The translations under genes were made by a program, and so were the position numbers. A DNA stretch of 64,000 nucleotides from contig JANWJS010000033.1 of NCBI GenBank assembly GCA_025451845.1, positions 164,245 to 228,244 on the forward strand, in the 5' to 3' direction. The stretch comes from Steroidobacteraceae bacterium (GTDB lineage Bacteria; Pseudomonadota; Gammaproteobacteria; Steroidobacterales; Steroidobacteraceae). The notes below the pieces were generated by a model that did no database searches, was not told the origin of the DNA, and was given only the letters and a program-made list of their open reading frames with translations. Below are positions 18,233 to 26,039 of the stretch, one piece after another (the stretch's first letter is position 1; every line of letters begins with the position of its first letter).

Positions 18233-18933
18233 CGCCGCGGCACCACGTGCGGCAGGGTGTCGGTTCGCTCGATGTCGCCCTGGCTCTGAATCTCGCCGCT
18301 CGCGAGCACGATCTCGCGCTTGGCGAGGTCGCGCACGATGTGTTGGTCGTGGGTCGCAACCAACACCGTGACTCCGACATCGCTGAAGCGCCGGAAGAGG
18401 CGCATCACCTCGAGCGAGAGGTCGGGGTCCAGGTTGCCGGTCGGTTCATCGGCGATGATGAGGGGCGGCTTGCTGACGACGGCGCGCGCGATGCCGACCC
18501 GCTGCTGCTCCCCGACTGAGAGCTCCGCGGGGAGCATCCGTTCCTTGCCGAGGAGCCCTACCTGATCGAGCGCGGCCCGCACACGCTTGTCGATCTCCTT
18601 GAGCGGCGCACCCGCGACGACGAGCGGCAGGGCGACGTTGTCGAACACCGGCCGGTCGGCGAGGAGCTTGTGATCCTGGAAGACGACGCCGACCTGCCGG
18701 CGGAAAGCCGGAATGTGGCGTGCCTTCAACGCGCCCGTGCTCTTGCCATTCACGGTCACGATGCCGCGCGTGGGCCGTTCGAGCAGCGCGACGAGCTTCA
18801 GCACGGTGCTCTTGCCGGCGCCGGAGCGGCCGGTGAGGAACACCATCTCGCCGCTCTGGATGCCGAAGCTGACATGGGTGAGGGCTTCCCGCCCGTTGGG
18901 GTAGCGCTTGCTGACGCGCTCGAAGAGGATCAT
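18229..18933 (-). CDS. ftsE: Cell division ATP-binding protein FtsE
   Basis: A 234-residue ABC ATPase. It begins MILFERVSKRYPNGREALTH as FtsE does, with Walker A GRSGAGKST, the signature LSVGEQQRVGIARAVV and Walker B LIIADEPTGNLD. It drives FtsX at the division septum. It overlaps ftsX by four bases and follows ftsY by 24 bases. Confidence 0.96.
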   Translation of the reverse strand: MILFERVSKRYPNGREALTHVSFGIQSGEMVFLTGRSGAGKSTVLKLVALLERPTRGIVTVNGKSTGALKARHIPAFRRQVGVVFQDHKLLADRPVFDNVALPLVVAGAPLKEIDKRVRAALDQVGLLGKERMLPAELSVGEQQRVGIARAVVSKPPLIIADEPTGNLDPDLSLEVMRLFRRFSDVGVTVLVATHDQHIVRDLAKREIVLASGEIQSQGDIERTDTLPHVVPRR

Positions 18934-18957
18934 GGCGTTGACCGACCGCGCGTGGCT

Positions 18958-19950
18958 CTAGGGCTGAATCTGGCCGCCCGACTCCCGCGGGCCCTCGACC
19001 AGCGCGGCAGCGAACATGCGGGCATCGAATTCGCCGAAATCCTGCGCCTGCTCGCCGATGCCGATGAAGCGGATCGGCAGGCGCAAGCGGCGCGCTATGG
19101 CGATCACGATACCGCCCTTGGCGGTGCCGTCGAGCTTGGTGAGCGCAATACCGGTCACGCCGATCGCCTCGTGGAACTGGATGGCCTGCGAGAGCGCATT
19201 CTGACCCTGGTTGGCGTCGAGAACCAGCAGGACTTCGTGCGGCGCAGAGGGCTCGACGCGCTGCACCACCCGTTTCACCTTTTTCAGCTCCTCCATGAGA
19301 TGCGCCTGGCTGTGCAAGCGGCCGGCGGTATCCGCCAACAGCACATCCGTGCCCCGCGAGCGCGCCGACTGCACGGCATCGAACACGACGGCACCGGGAT
19401 CGGCCCCGGCGCGCTGCGCGATGAACGCAGCTCCGGAACGCTCCGCCCACACCTGCAGTTGCTCGATTGCCGCCGCCCGGAAAGTATCGCCAGCGGCCAA
19501 TGTGACACTGCGTCCCTCGTCGGCAAGCCTGCGGGAGAGCTTGCCGATGGTGGTCGTCTTGCCGGACCCGTTGACTCCCACCACCAGGATCACGAAGGGC
19601 TTCCTGCTCGCGTCGATCATGAGGGGTTTGGCGCAGGGCTCCAGGATCTCCACGACGGCGTCACGCAGCGCGTTGACCAGCGCTTCGACATCCGCGAGCT
19701 CTTTGCGGGCAACCCGTTTCCGCAGCTGCGTCAGGATGTCCTCGGTGGCTTCGACCCCTACGTCAGCGGTGAGCAGCCGCGTCTCGAGCTCCTCGAGGAT
19801 CTCAGCATCGATCTGCCGGCCCTGGAAGAGGTTGGCCAGATCGTAAGTGAGCCAGGAGTTGCCACGGTTCAGCCGGCTGCGCAGGCGCCTGAAAAAGCCC
19901 TGCCGCTCCTCGGCCTCGGCGGCCCCGTCTTTAGGTTTGCGTCCGAACAT
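18958..19950 (-). CDS. ftsY: Signal recognition particle receptor FtsY
   Basis: A 330-residue SRP receptor GTPase that docks ribosome-SRP complexes at the inner membrane. The NG domain is complete: VVGVNGSGKTTTIGKL (G1), DTFRAAAIEQLQVW, DTAGRLHS (G3), TKLDGTAKGG (G4) and the C-terminal FIGIGEQAQDFGEFD. The acidic A domain is short compared with E. coli FtsY, as in many other proteobacteria. First gene of the ftsYEX operon and divergent from rsmD. Confidence 0.97.
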   Translation of the reverse strand: MFGRKPKDGAAEAEERQGFFRRLRSRLNRGNSWLTYDLANLFQGRQIDAEILEELETRLLTADVGVEATEDILTQLRKRVARKELADVEALVNALRDAVVEILEPCAKPLMIDASRKPFVILVVGVNGSGKTTTIGKLSRRLADEGRSVTLAAGDTFRAAAIEQLQVWAERSGAAFIAQRAGADPGAVVFDAVQSARSRGTDVLLADTAGRLHSQAHLMEELKKVKRVVQRVEPSAPHEVLLVLDANQGQNALSQAIQFHEAIGVTGIALTKLDGTAKGGIVIAIARRLRLPIRFIGIGEQAQDFGEFDARMFAAALVEGPRESGGQIQP

Positions 19951-19998
19951 GGGTTTATCCGGCGGTAGTGTATCGTAGCGTAGCGTGAGAGCTGTCCC

Positions 19999-20607
19999 TT
20001 GAGCCGCCCGTCGCCCCCAGTCCGCCGCGGCGCTTCCGTCCGGACGCTGCGGATCATCGGCGGCTTCTGGCGCGGACGGCGCCTGCGCTTTCCGCCAACG
20101 CCGGAAATCCGCCCCACGCCCGACCGCGTCCGCGAGACCCTCTTCAACTGGATCGCAGCCCGTGTGCCAGACGCACGCTGCCTGGACCTCTTCGCCGGCA
20201 GCGGCGCGCTTGGCCTGGAGGCGCTGTCGCGGGGGGCTGCACGCGTGATTTTCGTCGAGCGCGATCCGGCCGCCGCCCGCGAGATCGCCGCGCGGCTGGC
20301 GGAATGGGGGGCACGCGCGGCGAGTGTCGAGCAGACCGATGCCCGCGAATTTCTCGAGCGCGTGCCTGCGGCGCCGTTCGACATCGTGTTCCTCGACCCG
20401 CCTTTCGCCTCGATGCTGCTCGAGGAGAGCGCGGCGCGCCTGGAGCAGGGCGGCTGGCTGTCCAGCGGCGCGCTGATGTACCTCGAATGTCCCGCTGCAG
20501 CGGCGCCCCGACTACCGGAGGGCTGGACGCCCGTCAAGTCAAAGAGGGCCGGCGAGGTCGGGTATCATCTCTATTCGAGAGCCGCGAGGGGGACACACAG
20601 CGAATGA
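19999..20607 (+). CDS. rsmD: 16S rRNA (guanine966-N2)-methyltransferase
   Basis: A 202-residue RsmD. Family features are [15 protein letters not shown] near the N-terminus, [14 protein letters not shown], the SAM-binding [19 protein letters not shown] and the catalytic [10 protein letters not shown]. It methylates the 2-amino group of G966 in 16S rRNA. The start codon appears to be TTG at 19999; no ATG lies close upstream in frame. Divergent from ftsY and overlapping coaD by ATGA. Confidence 0.95.
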   Translation: MSRPSPPVRRGASVRTLRIIGGFWRGRRLRFPPTPEIRPTPDRVRETLFNWIAARVPDARCLDLFAGSGALGLEALSRGAARVIFVERDPAAAREIAARLAEWGARAASVEQTDAREFLERVPAAPFDIVFLDPPFASMLLEESAARLEQGGWLSSGALMYLECPAAAAPRLPEGWTPVKSKRAGEVGYHLYSRAARGTHSE

Positions 20608-21089
20608 GCCGCAATGCCATCTATCCGGGCACGTTCGACCCGATCACCAACGGCCACCACGACCTGGTGCGCCGCGCGGCCGGCATCTTCGACCGCGTCA
20701 TCGTGGCCATCGCCTCCAATCCCAACAAGGCGCCGATGTTCCCGCTCGATGCGCGCATCGACCTGGCGCGGCGCGTCCTCGATGACCTGCCGAACGTCGA
20801 GATCATGGGCTATTCCGAGCTGACCGTCGAATTCGCCAGCAGGCATCGCGCCACCGTGATCATCCGCGGACTGCGCGCGATCTCGGATTTCGAGTTCGAG
20901 TTTCAGCTCGCCAACATGAACCGCCACCTCGACCGCGACATCGAGACGGTCTTTCTCACCCCGCAGGAGCAGTTCACCTTCATTTCCTCGTCGCTCGTAC
21001 GGGAAATCGCGGTGTTGGGTGGCGACGTCCACGAGTTCGTCCATCCGATCGTGGAAGCAGAGCTGAAGAAGCACCGAAAAGTGAAGTGA
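20604..21089 (+). CDS. coaD: Phosphopantetheine adenylyltransferase
   Basis: A 161-residue CoaD, which transfers AMP from ATP to 4'-phosphopantetheine in coenzyme A synthesis. It shows [16 protein letters not shown] (nucleotidyltransferase GxFDPxxxGH), [20 protein letters not shown] and [11 protein letters not shown]. Length is normal. It overlaps rsmD, a conserved pairing, and converges on mutM 15 bp away. With coaBC, two CoA-pathway genes lie in this window. Confidence 0.97.
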   Translation: MSRNAIYPGTFDPITNGHHDLVRRAAGIFDRVIVAIASNPNKAPMFPLDARIDLARRVLDDLPNVEIMGYSELTVEFASRHRATVIIRGLRAISDFEFEFQLANMNRHLDRDIETVFLTPQEQFTFISSSLVREIAVLGGDVHEFVHPIVEAELKKHRKVK

Positions 21090-21104
21090 AGGCCGCCGGA
21101 CTCC

Positions 21105-21914
21105 TCATCTCTGACAGATGGGACAGTAGTACGAGGACCTTCCCTGTTGCGTCAGGCGCCGCACCGCCGTGCCGCACACTCTGCATTCCTTCAGCCCATA
21201 AACATACAGCCTCTGCCTGAAGTATCCCGGCTCGCCGTCCGCCCCCACATAGTTGCGCAACGTGGTGCCCCCGACCTTGATCGCCTGCGAAAGCACCGCG
21301 CGCACCTCTTTGACGAGCCGCGTCGCCTCGTCGCGTGAGAGACTCTGCGCCTGCCGCCGCGGCCTGATTCGTGCACGAAAGAGCGTCTCGCTGGCGTAGA
21401 TGTTGCCTACGCCGACGACGAGCCGGCTGTTCATCAGGACCTGCTTGATCGACGCCCGCCGGCGCCGCGTGATCCGCCACATGTAATCCGGGTCGAATTC
21501 CGGCTCGAGAGGCTCGGGGGCAAGCCGGGCGAGCAACGGATGCTGGCGCGGATCGCCGCTCGTGTAGTGGAGACTGCCAAAGCGGCGCGGATCGTTGAAC
21601 CGCAGGGCGTTGCCGGACTCGAGCAGCAGGTCGTAGTGGTCGTGGGCGACGCGTGGCGTGTCGGCGGGGAGGATCCGCAGCGTCCCCGACATGCCGAGAT
21701 GCACCAGAAGGGTGCCCGACTCCAGTCTGATCAAGAGGTACTTGGCGCGGCGCCCAGTGCCGGTGATCCGCTGGCCAGCCAGCTTCGCCGCCAGATCCTC
21801 CGGAACGCGCCAGCGCAGCCGCGGCTCGTGCACGGTGAGTGTCACGATCCGCCGGCCCGCGACGTGCGGGTCCAGCCCGCGCCGCGTCGTCTCGACCTCC
21901 GGTAGCTCGGGCAT
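21105..21914 (-). CDS. mutM: Formamidopyrimidine-DNA glycosylase
   Basis: A 269-residue Fpg/MutM that excises 8-oxoguanine and formamidopyrimidines and nicks DNA. It begins MPELPEVETTRRGL, providing the catalytic N-terminal Pro and Glu. The lesion-recognition region VGVGNIYASETLFRARI is intact, and the C-terminal zinc finger CRVCGTAVRRL...YYCPICQR has all four cysteines. Located beside coaD as in many gammaproteobacteria. Confidence 0.97.
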   Translation of the reverse strand: MPELPEVETTRRGLDPHVAGRRIVTLTVHEPRLRWRVPEDLAAKLAGQRITGTGRRAKYLLIRLESGTLLVHLGMSGTLRILPADTPRVAHDHYDLLLESGNALRFNDPRRFGSLHYTSGDPRQHPLLARLAPEPLEPEFDPDYMWRITRRRRASIKQVLMNSRLVVGVGNIYASETLFRARIRPRRQAQSLSRDEATRLVKEVRAVLSQAIKVGGTTLRNYVGADGEPGYFRQRLYVYGLKECRVCGTAVRRLTQQGRSSYYCPICQR

Positions 21915-21923
21915 GGAACGCGA

Positions 21924-22514
21924 CTACGGCAGCATCCGGCGCAGCACCCGGTCGCGCAGCAGGTAGTGATGCGCCAGCGCGGCGGCGGCGTGCAGGCCCG
22001 CGATGATCAACACGATGTCGGCGAAATCGCCGTGCAGCTCCTCGATGATTCGCTTGAGGACACGATCGCCCGGGACGAGCTGCGGGATCGCATAGACGTT
22101 GAAGAGCACATCACCGCGCTGCCAGGCATTGAAAATCCCGAGCACCACCGTGACGCCGAGCAGCACGTAGAGCCCGTAGTGCACGACCTTCGCCGTAGCG
22201 CCGAGCCAGCCCGATTGGGCGAGCGGCAGCCGGCGCCCGCGACTTGCTCGCCACAGCAGGCGCGCAAGCAGGACGATGCCGAGCGCCGCGCCAAGAGTGA
22301 TGTGCACCGACCGCGCGTCAATCTTCGGTGCGCCCTTCGGAAAGAAATCAATGGTCTGACCCAACGTCCACAGGGTCACCACGAGCGCCGCGGTGACCCA
22401 GTGCAGCACGATGCTCACGCCGTCGTAGCGCGCCGCGGGCTGCGTCGCCGCGCCTGGCGTGACGCCGGCCGCGGCCGCGGCTTGCTCGATTTTCTGGAAA
22501 GTCTCTGCCTGCAC
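21924..22514 (-). CDS. Cytochrome b561-type di-haem membrane protein
   Basis: A 196-residue cytochrome b561 of the bacterial CybB type. Four hydrophobic segments carry the usual histidines: ARYDGVSIVLHWVTAALVV, SVHITLGAALGIVLL, VVHYGLYVLLGVTVV and GLHAAAALAHHYLLRD. It should pass electrons between quinol and a periplasmic acceptor, or to oxygen species. The GTG at 22514 is selected because GGAG lies 7 nt upstream; the longer frame adds unrelated residues. It ends 10 bp before mutM and may be co-transcribed with it. Confidence 0.85.
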   Translation of the reverse strand: MQAETFQKIEQAAAAAGVTPGAATQPAARYDGVSIVLHWVTAALVVTLWTLGQTIDFFPKGAPKIDARSVHITLGAALGIVLLARLLWRASRGRRLPLAQSGWLGATAKVVHYGLYVLLGVTVVLGIFNAWQRGDVLFNVYAIPQLVPGDRVLKRIIEELHGDFADIVLIIAGLHAAAALAHHYLLRDRVLRRMLP

Positions 22515-22672
22515 GGGAGGGCTCCGCCTGCAACTGTACCGGATCGTAGAGGGTACGCGATTTAGCTGACGCGATCCTGCCGGGCAGGAGCGGCGCGCTG
22601 CACGCGGAACCACCCCCGCGCCGCGGGATTGATTCTGTCCGTCACAGAGTGATCTCCCTGGAGGGCCCCCCA

Positions 22673-22871
22673 ATGACCACCATGAAAGCCGTGCGCATCC
22701 GCTCCTTCGGCGGACCCGAGGTCCTCGAGCTCGCCGAGGTCGAGAAGCCGACCGCCAAGGACGACGAGGTGCTGATCCGGGTGCGCGCCGCCAGCGTCAA
22801 TCCGGTGGACTACAAGATCCGCTCCAGTCATCGATTCCACCCAGGGCAAGGTGGTCCTCCAGATGGGCTGA
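22673..22871 (+). pseudogene. Collapsed zinc-type alcohol dehydrogenase/quinone oxidoreductase gene
   Basis: A good start (GGAGG 8 nt before ATG 22673) opens an MDR-superfamily N-terminus: MKAVRIRSFGGPEVLELAEV and VLIRVRAASVNPVDYKIR. After about 50 codons similarity stops. In the +1 frame the sequence immediately reads IDSTQGKVVLQMG followed by TGA at 22869, which matches the usual C-terminal end of the same family. About 250 codons appear to have been deleted, joining the two ends out of frame. The remaining open frame ends at 22885. Confidence 0.78.
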
Positions 22872-22968
22872 GAGACCCCTCCTAAGGGAGATGCCCGCTG
22901 GGTCGCGTCGGCGCAAGCTTCTGTGCCACAAGGGGAAAAGGCGGACAACCGGGGAACTTCCCGCTCCC

Positions 22969-22995
22969 TTAGCACTCCAATATCGCGAGTGCTAA
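22969..22995 (+). promoter_or_regulatory. CIRCE element (HrcA operator) upstream of rpoH
   Basis: The arms TTAGCACTC (22969-22977) and GAGTGCTAA (22987-22995) form a perfect 9-9-9 CIRCE inverted repeat with spacer CAATATCGC. A -10-like TAAAAT at 22993-22998 overlaps the right arm, so HrcA binding would block polymerase. It lies 29 bases before the rpoH start codon. Confidence 0.95.
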
Positions 22996-23024
22996 AATGC
23001 CTGCCCAAGACATCTGGAGACTGC

Positions 23025-23909
<885 letters not shown>

Positions 23910-23930
23910 CCGACCCGCGGCGAGTTGCCC

Positions 23931-23945
23931 GGCCCATTCTGGGCC
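23931..23945. terminator. Hairpin between convergent rpoH and malic enzyme genes
   Basis: GGCCCA-TTC-TGGGCC forms a perfect 6-bp stem midway between the two stop codons. It could serve both strands, but no T-tract is present on either side. Confidence 0.35.
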
Positions 23946-23961
23946 TCCGCCGTTACCCGGC

Positions 23962-25260
23962 TCACTTGCTTTCCAGCGCAGCCTGAAGCACCGCGGCTGC
24001 CACGCGCTCGTGCATGGCCTTGTCGAGCGGGTCCGGCACGAGGGCGTCGCCGTCGGCCTGCTCGGCGATCGCGCGGGCGGCCGCCATCAGCATTGCGTCG
24101 GTGAAGCGTACCGCGCGCGCGGCCAATGCGCCCTTGAAGAGGCCCGGGAAGGCGAGCACATTGTTGATTCCTTTGCCGTCGGCCGCGAATGCCGCGCCGC
24201 GCTCCCGCGCCACCAGCGGCTCGATCTCCGGGTCGGGGTTGGAGAGCGCAAGGATGACCTGACCCGGCCGCACCCACTCGGGCTTGATCAGGCCTTTCAC
24301 CCCGGTGGTCGCGATCACAATGTCGGCGCGCTGCATGATCGACTCCAGCGTCGCGCCCTCGCCCCCCAGCGCGACGAGGCGCGCCACGGCCTGCGGGCTG
24401 CGATCCCCCCCGAGCACGCACTGCGCGCCGCCTGCGCGCAGCAGCCGCACGATGCCGAGGCCGGCAGCTCCCAAACCGATCTGCCCGATCACACTTTCCT
24501 CCCAGCTCTTGCCCGCGCGGCGCGCGGCGTTGGTCAGGGCGGCAAGCGCCACCACCGCCGTGCCATGTTGGTCATCGTGCAGCACGGGCTTCTGCAGCCG
24601 CTCGCGCAGCAGCCGCTCAACCTCGAAGCACTCGGGTGCGGCGAAGTCCTCGAGCTGAATGGCGCCGAAAGACAGATGGATGCGGGCCACGGTGTCCGCC
24701 ACCTTTTCGGGATTGCGCTCCTCGAGCAGGATCGGCACCGCTGACAGCCCGACGAGATGCGCGAAGAGCGCGGCCTTGCCCTCCATCACCGGCAGACCGG
24801 CCAGCGCGCCTATGTTGCCGAGTCCGAGGACGGCGGTACCGTTCGTGACGACGGCCACGGTACTGTCGACGCTGGTGAACTCGCGCGCCGCCTGCGGGTC
24901 CTTCTGAATCGCGAGGCACACTCTTGCCACGCCGGGCGTGTAGATGTCGCGGAGCACTTGCAGAGTGTTGATCGGCACACTTGCGATGGTGCGGATCTTG
25001 CCCCCGCGGTGGCGGTTGAAGACGCGATCGGATTTTCCGATGAAGCGGGCCGCCGACAGGCGATCGATGCGCTCGTAGAGACTCCGATCCGCCTCCTCGT
25101 CCATCTCCAGGGTGATTTCCCAGAGCGTACGACCCTGATCGCGGCGCAGCGCGACGAGATGCTCGATGGTCAGGCCGGCCTCGGCGATCACCTGCAGGAC
25201 CTTGGCCAGGCTTCCCGGCTGGTGCACGGTCTCGACGATCAATATTTCGGGAATCTTCAT
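23962..25260 (-). CDS. NAD(P)-dependent malic enzyme with N-terminal ACT domain
   Basis: A 432-residue malic enzyme converting malate to pyruvate and CO2. Residues 1-80 form an ACT-like regulatory domain (EILIVETVHQPGSLAKVLQVIAEAGL). The catalytic part shows SVPINTLQVLRDIYTPGVARVC, AVVTNGTAVLGLGNIG (malate/metal region), HDDQHGTAVVALAAL and the nucleotide-binding GLGAAGLGIVRLLRAGG. The start at 25260 places the ACT domain at the N-terminus. The ACT part suggests control by a small ligand. Divergent from the PdsR-like regulator. Confidence 0.93.
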   Translation of the reverse strand: MKIPEILIVETVHQPGSLAKVLQVIAEAGLTIEHLVALRRDQGRTLWEITLEMDEEADRSLYERIDRLSAARFIGKSDRVFNRHRGGKIRTIASVPINTLQVLRDIYTPGVARVCLAIQKDPQAAREFTSVDSTVAVVTNGTAVLGLGNIGALAGLPVMEGKAALFAHLVGLSAVPILLEERNPEKVADTVARIHLSFGAIQLEDFAAPECFEVERLLRERLQKPVLHDDQHGTAVVALAALTNAARRAGKSWEESVIGQIGLGAAGLGIVRLLRAGGAQCVLGGDRSPQAVARLVALGGEGATLESIMQRADIVIATTGVKGLIKPEWVRPGQVILALSNPDPEIEPLVARERGAAFAADGKGINNVLAFPGLFKGALAARAVRFTDAMLMAAARAIAEQADGDALVPDPLDKAMHERVAAAVLQAALESK

Positions 25261-25326
25261 GAGGCCGGGCACGATACCAGCGCAGCCGAACCCCGACCAT
25301 GGCCGCAAGTAATTAGCCCTGAGCCC

Positions 25327-25332
25327 TATAAT
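25327..25332 (+). promoter_or_regulatory. Perfect TATAAT seven bases before the pdsR start
   Basis: TATAAT at 25327-25332 is followed by seven bases and then the ATG, so transcription would begin at or one base before the start codon, giving a leaderless mRNA. I see no clear -35 element at the matching distance. Confidence 0.45.
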
Positions 25333-25339
25333 CGCGCCC

Positions 25340-26032
25340 ATGAAGCGCCTCATTGCGATCGTGGAAGACGAGCCGGCCATCCGCGACAACTACGCTGCGG
25401 CGTTCACGCGCGAGGGCTACGTCGTACGCACCTATGGCAACCGCATGCAAGCCCTGACGGCGTTTGCCGAGCGCCTGCCGGATCTCGCCGTGATCGACAT
25501 CTCGCTCGAAGAGGAGCCGGAAGGCGGCTTCGAGCTCTGCCGGCAACTGCGGGCACTGTCGGCGGAGCTGCCGATCATCTTCCTCACCGCACGCGACTCG
25601 GAGCTCGATGCCGTGTCGGGCTTACGCCTCGGAGCAGACGATTTTCTGACCAAGGACCTCAGCCTCGCTCACCTCACTGCCCGGGTAAACGCCCTGTTCC
25701 GCCGGGTCGAGGCGCTCCGCAAGCCACCCGACGAGCAGGAGCAGAAGCTTCACCGCGGTCCCCTCACACTGGATGTCGAGCGCATGCGTGCCGAGTGGAA
25801 CGGGAAGGTGGTGCTGCTCTCACTGACCGAGTTCTGGATCGTGCATGCGCTCGGGCGTCACCCCGGGCATGTGAAGAACCGGCAGCAGCTCATGGATGCG
25901 GCCAACGTCGTGCTCGACGACAACACCGTCACTTCCCATGTGAAGCGCATCCGGCGCAAGTTCCAGAGCATCGACCCGACGTTCGATGGCCTGCAGACGG
26001 TCTATGGGATGGGCTATCGCTGGGTAGAGTGA
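25340..26032 (+). CDS. pdsR: Response regulator, proteobacterial dedicated sortase system type (PdsR-like)
   Basis: A 230-residue OmpR-like regulator. Receiver residues are intact: Glu9-Asp10, phosphoacceptor Asp53, Thr83 and Lys105. A winged-helix domain follows from about residue 130 (GPLTLDVERMRAEWNGKVVLLSLTEFWIVHALG and TVTSHVKRIRRKFQ). The wording IDISLEEEPEGGFELCRQLR and the paired kinase agree with my memory of TIGR03787, the regulator of the proteobacterial dedicated sortase system. It is 7 bp upstream of its kinase. Sortase and target genes are not in this window, so the pathway assignment rests on family resemblance. Confidence 0.78.
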   Translation: MKRLIAIVEDEPAIRDNYAAAFTREGYVVRTYGNRMQALTAFAERLPDLAVIDISLEEEPEGGFELCRQLRALSAELPIIFLTARDSELDAVSGLRLGADDFLTKDLSLAHLTARVNALFRRVEALRKPPDEQEQKLHRGPLTLDVERMRAEWNGKVVLLSLTEFWIVHALGRHPGHVKNRQQLMDAANVVLDDNTVTSHVKRIRRKFQSIDPTFDGLQTVYGMGYRWVE

Positions 26033-26039
26033 GCCGCCG

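Noticed and set aside
17085..18380. 431-codon minus-strand frame over ftsX
   Set aside because: Runs in another frame of ftsX and past rpmG; Arg-rich and without recognisable domains.
18670..19968. 432-codon plus-strand frame over ftsE/ftsY
   Set aside because: Fully antisense to two well-identified essential genes; typical high-G+C shadow frame.
22865..22900. CTGAGA followed by a small stem before rpoH, reminiscent of a TPP riboswitch
   Set aside because: The second conserved half of the THI element is absent and the neighbouring gene is unrelated to thiamine.
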